Shown here piece after piece: positions 6,679 through 14,622 of a DNA stretch of 30,367 nucleotides. The notes under the pieces are model-generated. The model ran no database searches and was not told the DNA's origin. It saw only the letters and a list, made by a program, of their open reading frames with translations. The stretch is from CAYGZA01 sp964354135. GTDB lineage: Bacteria > Planctomycetota > Planctomycetia > Pirellulales > Thermoguttaceae. The stretch spans positions 1 through 30,367 of the forward strand of contig CAYGZA010000039.1 of NCBI GenBank assembly GCA_964354135.1. Reading direction: 5' to 3'. The number at the start of each line of letters is the position of its first letter. Position 1 is the first letter of the stretch. The position numbers and the translations under genes were made by a program.

Positions 6679-9675
6679 TCACGTTGCCCGCCTGGCCGGC
6701 GGCGCAAGCGTGCTGCACGGCGGCTCGACGAACCCCTCCATGTCGGCCCTCGGTCGTGCCTTCAGAAGCTCCTGGATCGGGCGGAACGCGTCGAGGATCC
6801 TCCGGTAATCCGGGTCATCGCGGGAGGGAAAGACCGGGCGCCCGCACGCCTCAGTCCCGCCGGCCGACCTGGCCAGCGGGGCGAGGAGGAAGGAGTTCCG
6901 TTCCGGCTCCAGCATGCGCGTGTAGAACGTCCGCGGCACGCCCGAGGCGTGGCATCCCGCGCAGCGCCTTGCGGCCACGTCGTCCAAGACGGGCTGCAAT
7001 TCCGGCGGGAGCATGTGGCGGCAGCCCGCGCGGTCGCGATGGTTCGAGGCCGACGTGCCGTAGTAGGGCACGTTGAGGTCGATCCACAGGTAGATCCGAC
7101 GCCGCTCGGCGGGCGTGAGGGCCACGCGCGGCTTGCCCTCGGCGTCCGGGTGGCCGGTCATCACAAGGTCGGCCAGCTTGCTGGCGGGCGAGCCCCACTC
7201 CTTGGGCCGGATCTGGAGGATGTTGCGCTCGGTGCCGTTGATCGTCCAGATCCAGCTCGTGTACGGACTGCGGCCTTCCTCGCCGCTGTCGAGCCGGGCG
7301 TTGTGGACGTAAGGGGCCCGCTCGCCCAGCGTCCCCTTCCGGGCCAGGATATCGTAGGAGACGTTGAAGAAGTCGGTCCGGTCGCCCGAGAGGTCAACGC
7401 CGCCCTTCTGCTCGTAGGCGTTGTGGCAGGCGACGCAATGCTTGTCCAGGACGGGCTGGACGACCTCCGGGTAGCTGAAACCCTTCACGCCCCAGTCCGG
7501 CGCGCGGAGATCCTGGGGGCGCCCCGATCGGGCGAGGATCCCCTTCGGCCTGGGCGAGAGCTCGCTGCGGTCGGCGTGGCACCCGACGCAGCCTTGGACT
7601 TCGCCGGGCATCAGGTGCGTGAAGGTCCGCATCCGCTGCACGGCCCGGCCTTCGGCGTCCAGCGCCATGAAGTAGATCGGCACTTCCGAGGGGACCTTGA
7701 AGCAGGCCGAGCCGTCTTCGGCCACGTCGGCGTATCCCCAGACCTTCTTCGGCGAGTAGGTGGCACCGCAGGAGACCAGCGGGAACTGATACCCGAACGC
7801 GGTGTTGGCGGCGTAGCCGCGGGCGGTCGGGACCTCGTGCAAGAGGGGCGTAAAGACGCCCTTCTCGATCTCCTGGACGACGCAGATCTGCCTGACGTCG
7901 CCGCGACGGACGTGTGGCACGAGCCCTTGGTAGACGTCCTGCAGCACGACCGTGGCCCAGGAGCCCGAGACGCTTCCGTCCTCCGCGAGCTTGACCGTCT
8001 CATCCAGCGGCGCGCCGGCCACGACGGGCGGCTTCTTGACCGCTCGGACCGGCTGCGGGCTGTAGAAGCCCAAGCCGCCCGTCGGGTGCAAGAGCGATAC
8101 CCGCGCACCGTCGAACGTGCGGAGCTGGAGCACGCCGCGGCGCGAGACGAGGTAGTGGCCGTCGTCGGTCGGGAAGGGCGTCTCGTACGGCCCGTCCAAG
8201 CCGTTGCCGTAGACGCCGTCCACCCGGTACATGTCCACCTCCGGCGTGACGTTGCGCACGCTCTGGCGGGCGTTGGCGCCCTTGGTGCGGTCGATGAGGC
8301 AGATCGCCCCCCGGCAGTCGCCGTTGTGATTGGTGGCCAGGGCCAGCACGCGCTGCGTGCCTGGAACGGACTGCGCCTGCATGAACGTGCCCGGGGCCAG
8401 GACGCGGTTGCCGTAGAAGCCCGAGAGGCCCGTGCCGTCCGGATTGATCGTCCACAGGCTCTGGATCGGACACGCGGGGCGGTCGACGTACTCCCATCGC
8501 GTGTAGATGATCCGGCCGTCGTCCAAGACCGACGGCGTGAAGTCCATCAGGTAGTTGGCCGAGAGCCGTTTCTGGTTGCGGCCGTCGCGGTCCATGCGAT
8601 ACAGGACCGGCGAGGTCGTCACGAAGCAGTAGGCATAGGCCGGCTTGCGGTCGGAGATGAAGGCGACGCCGCCGTCGGGGAGCCAGCAGGCGTTGAGGTT
8701 GTTGTGGGGCGCCCGCGTGAGCTGCGTGAGCCCGGTCCCGTCGATGCCAATGCGGTAGATCTGGTAGTTGTGGTCCGGATTGCTGCGGTCGACTTCCTCG
8801 GTCATCTGGTTCGGCTGGACCATCTGGGTCCCGCCCCGCTTCCAGGAGAAGAGGACCTCGCGGCCGTCGTAGGAGAGATCGCAGTCGATGATCTCGCCTT
8901 GCGACGAATCGACCAGTCGGCGGAGTTTCCCGCCGTCGGGCCCCGGCGTGCAAACGCAGAGCCCGCCGCCCGGCCGGAAACCCTCGACGTGATAGGTGTA
9001 GACGTGGGAAAGCGCCAGGTGGTGCCGCCGGATGACCAGGACGTCGCGGAAGCCGAGCTTGCCGGCCGCGAGGTCCGCGGCCAGCCGCTCTTCCGCCGCC
9101 GTCCGCTTCTCCCGCTTGAAGGCGTGCAGGGCCTTTTCGGACGGGGGCGACGAATAGACGGCGATCTCCGCGGCGCCGGGGTTGTACTGCGACGTGTAGG
9201 CGCTCAAGAACTTGAGCGTGATCTTCTTGACCGCCGCGCGGGGGACCGAGATCCGCTGCGGATCGCCGGTCATGCGCAGCGCGCCGCGGGCGACGGGCGC
9301 GGCCGTCTCGTCCACGTAGACCTCGTAGTCCTTGAAGCACTCCTCCAGGACCATCGCCGTCCGCCCGTAGTAGACGATCTCGGCCACCTGCACCGGCTGG
9401 TCCCACTGAAGGGTAAACGATCCCTGGAACTTCGACTTGGCGCCGGGCACGACCCACGCGGTTTCATAGTCGTCTCCGCTCAGCGGCAGCGGGATCCGGC
9501 CGTCCACGGCGAACCGGGCGGCAAAACGGTCGCTGTACTGGTCGCTGGCCGAGACCTTGGCCTTGAAGGCGAGGTTCTCGGGTTCCTCGTCCGCGGCCCA
9601 TACCAACGGACCAGTGCGCATGGCGAGCGCCAGAGCCGCCCACGCAACGATCGAGCGAATGCCTCGCGCTGTCAC
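6679..9675 (-). CDS. Hydrazine-synthase-alpha-like multiheme c-type protein with discoidin domain
   Basis: A 998-residue exported protein. The GTG start at 9675 is set by GGAGG eight bases upstream, and residues 1-27 form a signal peptide. Residues about 30-175 look like a discoidin (F5/8 type C) carbohydrate-binding fold (NLAFKAKVSASDQYSDRFA). About 230-560 holds beta-propeller/TolB-like repeats such as CDLSYDGREVLFSWKRGG and ACWLPDGGVAFISDR. Three CxxCH haem-attachment motifs follow: GCVGCH near 694, HCVACH near 745 and RCAGCH near 903. This order matches the planctomycete proteins labelled hydrazine synthase alpha subunit-like. They are widespread in non-anammox planctomycetes, so a true hydrazine synthase role is not implied. 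A periplasmic redox or sugar-associated electron-transfer role is inferred. The mobile element is inserted immediately after its stop codon. It lies 212 bp downstream of sdhB. Confidence 0.85.
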   Translation of the reverse strand: MTARGIRSIVAWAALALAMRTGPLVWAADEEPENLAFKAKVSASDQYSDRFAARFAVDGRIPLPLSGDDYETAWVVPGAKSKFQGSFTLQWDQPVQVAEIVYYGRTAMVLEECFKDYEVYVDETAAPVARGALRMTGDPQRISVPRAAVKKITLKFLSAYTSQYNPGAAEIAVYSSPPSEKALHAFKREKRTAAEERLAADLAAGKLGFRDVLVIRRHHLALSHVYTYHVEGFRPGGGLCVCTPGPDGGKLRRLVDSSQGEIIDCDLSYDGREVLFSWKRGGTQMVQPNQMTEEVDRSNPDHNYQIYRIGIDGTGLTQLTRAPHNNLNACWLPDGGVAFISDRKPAYAYCFVTTSPVLYRMDRDGRNQKRLSANYLMDFTPSVLDDGRIIYTRWEYVDRPACPIQSLWTINPDGTGLSGFYGNRVLAPGTFMQAQSVPGTQRVLALATNHNGDCRGAICLIDRTKGANARQSVRNVTPEVDMYRVDGVYGNGLDGPYETPFPTDDGHYLVSRRGVLQLRTFDGARVSLLHPTGGLGFYSPQPVRAVKKPPVVAGAPLDETVKLAEDGSVSGSWATVVLQDVYQGLVPHVRRGDVRQICVVQEIEKGVFTPLLHEVPTARGYAANTAFGYQFPLVSCGATYSPKKVWGYADVAEDGSACFKVPSEVPIYFMALDAEGRAVQRMRTFTHLMPGEVQGCVGCHADRSELSPRPKGILARSGRPQDLRAPDWGVKGFSYPEVVQPVLDKHCVACHNAYEQKGGVDLSGDRTDFFNVSYDILARKGTLGERAPYVHNARLDSGEEGRSPYTSWIWTINGTERNILQIRPKEWGSPASKLADLVMTGHPDAEGKPRVALTPAERRRIYLWIDLNVPYYGTSASNHRDRAGCRHMLPPELQPVLDDVAARRCAGCHASGVPRTFYTRMLEPERNSFLLAPLARSAGGTEACGRPVFPSRDDPDYRRILDAFRPIQELLKARPRADMEGFVEPPCSTLAPPARRAT

Positions 9676-9769
9676 GAAAAGGTCCTCCAGCAGTCAAGAA
9701 TCGCATCCTGCGACAACTCATCAACTCTTCAGCTCTTCAACCACGGCGCGCCGTTCAGGTGCAAGAGAC

Positions 9770-9798
9770 AGTATAGCCCGCCGAGAGCGGCGCGTACA
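9770..9798 (-). promoter_or_regulatory. Candidate promoter of the multiheme cytochrome gene
   Basis: On the minus strand, TGTACG (9798-9793), a 17-bp spacer and TATACT (9775-9770), giving a leader of roughly 88 bases before the GTG start. The -10 box is good and the -35 box weak. Confidence 0.4.
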
Positions 9799-9887
9799 CG
9801 CCGGGAATCTCCAGCGCGCGAGTGATGATGCGTGGGGCCTGGTGGACGATCGCCAAGGCCGGCCCTTCTCGCAGTCGGCATGCCGGG

Positions 9888-10745
9888 CTAGCGGTCGAAC
9901 CACTTCCTCAGGATGTGCAGGGTCGCCGCGCGGCCCATCCGCCCGATCGAGGTCGTCAGCGGGATTTCCTTGGGGCACACCTTCACGCAGTTCTGGGCGT
10001 TGCCGCAGATCTGGATCCCGCCCTCGGCAATCAGAGCATCCAGCCGCTCCAGCGAGTTCATTTTGCCGATCGGGTTGGTGTTGAACAAGTCGATCTGGGC
10101 GATAAACGCCGCGCCCATGAACGACCGGTGGAACGCCGACTTCTCCCGGCGATCGAACTCCTCGTCGGTCTCGCCCGGCCTCCGCTTCAGCTCGATCTTC
10201 AGGTACTGAGGGCAGGCCTCCAGGCAACAGCCGCAGGTCATGCACTCGGACAGGACGTAGGCCATCTCCTGGCTTTCCTGCGACTGCCGCAGCCCGGGCC
10301 CCATGTCGTAGTAGCTGTCGACCGGCAGCCACGCCCGGACCTTCTTGAGCGTCTCGAACATCCGCGAGCGGTCGACCACCAGGTCCCGGATCACGGGGAA
10401 CTTGGTCATGGGGCGGAGCTCGATCCGCCGTGGGTTTTCTTCCAGGAGCCGGTCCACGAGCGCCGTACAGGCCTGACGCACCCGGCCGTTGACCAGCATC
10501 GTGCAGGCGCCGCAGACCTCCTCCAGGCAATTGCACTCCCACGCCACCGGGGCAACGGGACGCCCGTCGGCCGTGGTCGCCCGGGCCGCGATCTTCTGGA
10601 GGGCGCTGATGACGTTCATGTCGGATTCGTACTCGACGCGGTGCGGCTCCCAGTAGCTCGGCTTGCCCGGGCCGTCCTGGCGGAGGACCACCACGTCGAA
10701 CGCGCGGGCGGGCGGGGCGGCGGGGATCGGATGGGTGTTACTCAT
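9888..10745 (-). CDS. sdhB: Succinate dehydrogenase iron-sulfur subunit
   Basis: A 285-residue protein. The N-terminal plant-type ferredoxin domain has the [2Fe-2S] cysteines in CNCLEEVCGAC (71-81) and C93. The C-terminal helical domain has CMTCGCCLEACP and NCVKVCPKEIPL for the [4Fe-4S] and [3Fe-4S] clusters. It passes electrons from the flavoprotein to the membrane quinone site in the TCA cycle and respiratory chain. The ATG at 10745 is used; a GTG at 10757 is possible, and neither has a clear ribosome binding site. It is the last gene of sdhC-sdhA-sdhB. The 90-bp gap to sdhA contains a 12-bp perfect hairpin, which could set the sdhB level by attenuation or protect the mRNA end (inference). 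Confidence 0.95.
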   Translation of the reverse strand: MSNTHPIPAAPPARAFDVVVLRQDGPGKPSYWEPHRVEYESDMNVISALQKIAARATTADGRPVAPVAWECNCLEEVCGACTMLVNGRVRQACTALVDRLLEENPRRIELRPMTKFPVIRDLVVDRSRMFETLKKVRAWLPVDSYYDMGPGLRQSQESQEMAYVLSECMTCGCCLEACPQYLKIELKRRPGETDEEFDRREKSAFHRSFMGAAFIAQIDLFNTNPIGKMNSLERLDALIAEGGIQICGNAQNCVKVCPKEIPLTTSIGRMGRAATLHILRKWFDR

Positions 10746-10799
10746 GGTTTGCGCCACGTTGTTGACCGTCCAAGAGACGGCAATTGCGATCGCGCCAAC

Positions 10800-10829
10800 A
10801 AAGCCCCCGGGTTGCAGCCCGGGGGCTTT
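10800..10829 (-). repeat. Palindromic repeat (hairpin) in the sdhA-sdhB gap
   Basis: A perfect 12-bp inverted repeat (AAAGCCCCCGGG paired with CCCGGGGGCTTT) with a 6-base loop that reads CTGCAA on the minus strand. It starts 6 bases after the sdhA stop codon. The same architecture and loop, with compensatory stem changes, occurs at 29132-29161. It ends in TTT on both strands, so it may also act as a weak terminator or attenuator. Confidence 0.8.
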
Positions 10830-10835
10830 ACGGGG

Positions 10836-12800
10836 TCACGGAGCGCTCGTCAAAGCCTCCTGCCGCTCGTTCCACACCTGCTCGATCAGCTCGCCGCCGA
10901 CCACGCCGTAGAGCCGCGGCCGCGGCGGGATCACGGAGGTGTCAACGTCCTGGTAGCTCAGCTCCGGCTCGCCGTCCGGCCGCAGCGAGGCGATCGTCGT
11001 CTTGAGCCACTTCCGGTTGTTCTCTTCGAAGCGGTCGCACCACGCCTCGGCCTGACGCCGGCGCTCGGCCCCGTCCGCGGCGGTCAGATTGGGCATGGCC
11101 CACTCCGGCTTGTAATGGGCCCCGCGGCATTCGTCCCGCGCCCGGGCGCCTTGGAGAATCGTCTTGGCCACGGGAAACATGTCCAACAAGGCCCGGGTGA
11201 ACACCACGCTCTGATTCGTCCAGTTGTTGGCGTCGGCGAGGCCGCAGCGGGCTGCCCGCTCTTCGAGGTCGCACGCCGCCGCGTATGCCCGGTCCAGGTC
11301 CTCGTTGTGGCGGACCACGGTGGCCGACTCCGTCATGATCCGGCCGAGCTGCTGGTGCAGCAGATAGGGGCTATCGCCGTCCGGCGGCCGGGAGAGCAGG
11401 GCCTTGTAGCGGGCCTGGTGGTCCTGAACCGCGCGCTCGTGGAGCGACGACCGCCGTTCGGCGGCCGGACGTCCGCTGAGCGATTCCAGCATCGCCGCCA
11501 CGCCCGGGGCCACGATCAGACCGCTGAAGATGCAGGAGACGAGCGAATTCGCCCCGAGCCGATTGGCCCCGTGGTACTGGTAGTCGCACTCGCCGACGGC
11601 AAAGATGCCGGGGACGTTGGTCTGGTGGTTCCGCGGCGAGCCGATCCGCAGGCCGCCCCCGGCCGTCCGCTCGTAGTCGACCCACAGCCCGCCCATCGAG
11701 TAATGGACGGCGGGGAAGATCTTCATCGCCTGCTTGCGCGGGTCGGCGCCCTGGAACTTCTGGTAGATCTCCAGGATCCCAGCCAGCTTGCGGTTGAGCA
11801 TCTCGACCGGCAAGTGGCTCACGTCGAGGTAGACGCACATCCGGTCCTTTTCGACGCTCAATCCCTCCTTCGTACACACGTGGAAGATCTCCCGCGTGGC
11901 GATGTCGCGGGGCAACAGGTTGCCGTACTTGGGGTAGCGTTCTTCGAGGAAATAGTACCGCTCTTTCTCCGGGATCTGGTTGGGGGGGCGTGGGTCCTGG
12001 GGTTTTCGCGGCACCCAGATGCGGCCCCCTTCGCCGCGGGCGCTCTCGCTCATCAGGCGGAGCTTGTCGGCGCCCGGGATCGCCGTCGGATGGACCTGGA
12101 TGAACTCCCCGTTGGCATACCACGCGCCGGCCCGGAAGGTGCGGCCGGCGGCGCTGCCGTTGGAGGCCATCGACATGGTGGAGCGGCCGAAGATCAAGCC
12201 GCACCCGCCCGAGGCCACAATCACCGCGTCCGCCGGAAAGGCCCGGATCTCCATGGTCACCATGTCCTGGGCGACGCAGCCGCGGCAAACGCCGTGATCG
12301 TCGAGGATCGGGCCGAGGTAGTCCCAGAACTCGTGCTTGACCACCTTGCCGGCGACTTCCCAGCGCCGCACCTGCTCGTCGAGCGCGTAAAGGAGCTGCT
12401 GGCCGGTCGTAGCGCCGGCAAACGCGGTTCGGGCGTATAGCGTCCCGCCGAAGCGGCGCTGATCGCGAAAACCCTCCGGTGTGCGGTTGAAGGTGACGCC
12501 CAGCCGGTCCATGAGGTCGATGATCCGCGGGGCCCAATCGGCCAGCTCCTTGACCGGGGGCTGGTGCTGCAGGAAGTCGCCGCCGTAAACGGTGTCTTCG
12601 AAGTGCTTCCATTCCGAGTCGCCGAGCTGCCGCGTGAGGTTGTTGACGCTGTTGATCCCGCCCTGGGCGCAGCAACTGTGCGACCGCTTCACCGGAGTGA
12701 GACTCACCAGATCGACGTCGATCCCCAGCTCAGCCAGCTTCATCGCGGCGGACAAGCCGGCCAATCCGCCTCCGATGACGACCACCCGTTGTCTTGCCAT
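10836..12800 (-). CDS. sdhA: Succinate dehydrogenase flavoprotein subunit
   Basis: A 654-residue flavoprotein that oxidises succinate to fumarate on the cytoplasmic side of the membrane. The FAD-binding VVVIGGGLAGLSAAM motif is at residues 6-20. HSCCAQGGIN follows at 41-50, where His41 is the expected covalent FAD ligand, and GANRLGANSLVSCIFSG lies in the capping region. The C-terminal helical domain has the RALLDMF-type helices usual in the family. The ATG at 12800 gives the standard N-terminus 16 bp after the sdhC stop, with GAGG upstream; longer in-frame extensions overlap sdhC and are not supported. The length and three-gene arrangement (one cytochrome subunit) correspond to the Bacillus-type enzyme rather than the four-subunit E. 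coli type. Confidence 0.95.
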   Translation of the reverse strand: MARQRVVVIGGGLAGLSAAMKLAELGIDVDLVSLTPVKRSHSCCAQGGINSVNNLTRQLGDSEWKHFEDTVYGGDFLQHQPPVKELADWAPRIIDLMDRLGVTFNRTPEGFRDQRRFGGTLYARTAFAGATTGQQLLYALDEQVRRWEVAGKVVKHEFWDYLGPILDDHGVCRGCVAQDMVTMEIRAFPADAVIVASGGCGLIFGRSTMSMASNGSAAGRTFRAGAWYANGEFIQVHPTAIPGADKLRLMSESARGEGGRIWVPRKPQDPRPPNQIPEKERYYFLEERYPKYGNLLPRDIATREIFHVCTKEGLSVEKDRMCVYLDVSHLPVEMLNRKLAGILEIYQKFQGADPRKQAMKIFPAVHYSMGGLWVDYERTAGGGLRIGSPRNHQTNVPGIFAVGECDYQYHGANRLGANSLVSCIFSGLIVAPGVAAMLESLSGRPAAERRSSLHERAVQDHQARYKALLSRPPDGDSPYLLHQQLGRIMTESATVVRHNEDLDRAYAAACDLEERAARCGLADANNWTNQSVVFTRALLDMFPVAKTILQGARARDECRGAHYKPEWAMPNLTAADGAERRRQAEAWCDRFEENNRKWLKTTIASLRPDGEPELSYQDVDTSVIPPRPRLYGVVGGELIEQVWNERQEALTSAP

Positions 12801-12816
12801 CGTCGAGAACCTCGTG

Positions 12817-13662
12817 CTAGCGCGGCGGCGCGGCGCCAGGCCGTGTTGGAGCCGCTCTCCCAGGGGCAACGCCGGCAATCGGGTCGCGCGGGCCAGTTGG
12901 AGCGGTCGCTGCCCGCCCGGGCCCCGGACGGGCTTCGTGCGCCGCCGTGGGAACCGCCGGCGCCGGCCGTTGGACGGTCATCATCCCGTAAAGTGCCCCC
13001 AGCCCCACGACCGCCAGAAAGACCCCGAAGGCCGCGCACGGCACGTTGGCCCATCGCTGGGCCCTTGGGCCGGTCCAGAGCCCCCAGGTGATTCCCATCG
13101 TCCACAAGCCGTTGGCCAGATGATACACGCTTGCCAGGATCCCCACGGCATAGAGCAATGGAATCCACGTCGACGCCCGGATCGCTTCGGCCGCCGGGAA
13201 CGCGTCGTCCGGATGGAACCGGCTTCCGCCAAGGGGCTCCGCCACGCTCTGGACCCACCAATCCCAACGCAGCCAGCCGTGCATGTGGAAGACGTGGCAA
13301 AGGACGAACGCGAAGGCGACCACGCCGGTCCCGCGCTGGAGCGTGTAGCGGATGTTCCCCAGGTAGGGATAGGCACGCACGTTCCGCTTGCCGCGGCTGA
13401 TGATCGCCAGCCCGATGATCCCGTGGAACAGGATCGGCAGGAAAATGAACGGCCATTCCAGCAGAAAGAGCGTGCTCCGCCCGAGACGATGGATCACGCT
13501 GACCCGGTCCTGGAAGGTCACCAGACCGTCCAGGATCGAGCCGTTGGTGAGCAAGTGGAAAACGAGAAATCCACCGACCGGAATCAGTCCGAGCAGCGAA
13601 TGGAGCCGGCGGAGGATGAACTCGTACTGACCAAACGAGGGGATGAATCGGGATGAATCCAC
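12817..13662 (-). CDS. sdhC: Succinate dehydrogenase cytochrome b558 subunit
   Basis: A 281-residue membrane anchor with five transmembrane segments and the RRLHSLLGLIPVG start typical of the Bacillus-type diheme subunit. By alignment from memory to the B. subtilis protein, the haem ligands His28/70/113/155 correspond to H36, H80 (LFHGIIG), H123 (CHVFHMHG) and H181 (VYHLANG), all present. It anchors SdhAB and carries electrons to quinone. I choose the GTG at 13662, because GGGAAGG lies 7 bases upstream and it gives the usual short N-terminus; a TTG at 13692 would add ten residues. The last 60 residues are a Pro/Ala/Arg-rich tail not seen in B. subtilis. First gene of the operon. Confidence 0.92.
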   Translation of the reverse strand: MDSSRFIPSFGQYEFILRRLHSLLGLIPVGGFLVFHLLTNGSILDGLVTFQDRVSVIHRLGRSTLFLLEWPFIFLPILFHGIIGLAIISRGKRNVRAYPYLGNIRYTLQRGTGVVAFAFVLCHVFHMHGWLRWDWWVQSVAEPLGGSRFHPDDAFPAAEAIRASTWIPLLYAVGILASVYHLANGLWTMGITWGLWTGPRAQRWANVPCAAFGVFLAVVGLGALYGMMTVQRPAPAVPTAAHEARPGPGRAATAPTGPRDPIAGVAPGRAAPTRPGAAPPR

Positions 13663-13764
13663 GGCAAGCCTTCCCGCAGGTCTCCCGCCCAAGTGGTGGA
13701 GAGCAGATCCGTCGGATAGAGGGCCCTACGTGCCGGCGGGCGCTCCTTCGCCGGCGTTTGCCGG

Positions 13765-13793
13765 ATTGTAGAAACCGGCGTGCCCACAGACAA
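13765..13793 (-). promoter_or_regulatory. Promoter of the sdhCAB operon
   Basis: On the minus strand, TTGTCT (13793-13788), a 17-bp spacer and TACAAT (13770-13765). The predicted transcript start is near 13758, about 96 bases before the sdhC GTG. Confidence 0.6.
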
Positions 13794-13811
13794 GGTAACT
13801 CACCCCCGTCA

Positions 13812-13827
13812 AACCCTTGGAAGGGTT
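13812..13827. repeat. Short palindrome between sdhC and the response regulator
   Basis: AACCCTTGGAAGGGTT, a 7-bp perfect inverted repeat with a 2-base centre. It lies just upstream of the sdh promoter and could be an operator; nothing else supports this. Confidence 0.35.
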
Positions 13828-13973
13828 GGAGTTCCGCGCGGGGTGCCGAGGCGAGCCCGACCCGGCCGCCGGGGCCTGCAACCTGCCAGAACGGCAGCAT
13901 TTTCGTCACTTCGCACCGTTTCATGGCTGGCGGGGTCCGGAGTTCGGTGTTCCGCTGCTCGGGCCGGTTGTGG

Positions 13974-13979
13974 TAAAAT
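13974..13979 (+). promoter_or_regulatory. Candidate -10 box of the response regulator gene
   Basis: TAAAAT in an otherwise GC-rich region, with no convincing -35 box. It would give a leader of roughly 115 bases before the ATG at 14103. Confidence 0.35.
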
Positions 13980-14102
13980 GTTATGTGGTGGGGAGTTAGG
14001 TCGGGGTGGATCGACCGCACCGAGAACCCGCCCCTTGGCATCCGATTTGCACCACTAGGTCCTACGGGTTTTTCCACCCGGCGGCACCAGACAGGCCCTT
14101 CC

Positions 14103-14534
14103 ATGGCCATTGAGACTCCAGCCCTGTTGATCACCGACGATGATGCGGCCTTTCGCGAGACCCTCCAGGGGGTCTTCGAGCCGCAGGGCTATCGGACCTT
14201 CCTGGCCGGCGATGGCGAGGAGGCATTGAGGATCGTCCGCAGGGAGGTGATCCACCTGGCCTTGCTGGACATGCACATGCCGAGGCTCACCGGGCTGGAG
14301 ACCCTGCGGCTTCTGAAGCAGTTCAAGGCGATGCTGCCGTGCATCATCCTGTCGGCGGACTTCGATGAGGTCCTCGTCGAGCAGGCCCGTCTGGCCCATG
14401 CCTTTTCCGTGCTCCGCAAGCCGGTGACGCGGATTCAGATTACGGCGGTTGTCCGCCGCGCGCTGGAGCGAACCTACAACTGGCCCAGCGGGGGCGATCC
14501 GCGGAGCGGCGGGGCACCCGGCTTCGGCGAGTGA
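14103..14534 (+). CDS. Stand-alone CheY-like response regulator
   Basis: A 143-residue receiver domain with no output domain. The acidic pocket is D12-D14 (ITDDDAAF), the phospho-acceptor D56 (LLDMHMP), the switch residue S84 (IILSAD) and the conserved K106 (LRKP). The ATG at 14103 places LLITDDD at the usual depth; upstream in-frame codons lack a ribosome binding site and coding character. Phosphorylation by an unlinked histidine kinase and signalling by protein contact are expected. The last 20 residues are Gly/Pro-rich. It lies 88 bp upstream of the Hsp70-like gene on the same strand, so co-transcription is likely, but a functional link is only inferred. Confidence 0.9.
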   Translation: MAIETPALLITDDDAAFRETLQGVFEPQGYRTFLAGDGEEALRIVRREVIHLALLDMHMPRLTGLETLRLLKQFKAMLPCIILSADFDEVLVEQARLAHAFSVLRKPVTRIQITAVVRRALERTYNWPSGGDPRSGGAPGFGE

Positions 14535-14622
14535 GCGTGAGGCTCCGCGTGGAGCGGGCCCCCTTGGTGACTTGGCGGACTCTTCGCCAGACACAGTAGA
14601 AGGCGTGCTTGCGAACGAATCG

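Noticed and set aside
6679..9675. True hydrazine synthase of an anammox organism
   Set aside because: No partner subunits nearby, and this protein family is widespread in ordinary planctomycetes.
6586..9825. Very long plus-strand open frame opposite the multiheme cytochrome gene
   Set aside because: It is the antisense of a gene with clear domains; long opposite-strand frames are expected at this GC content, and its translation is Arg/Val/Gly-rich without motifs.
9822..12440. Long plus-strand frame opposite sdhB and sdhA
   Set aside because: Antisense shadow of two unmistakable genes.
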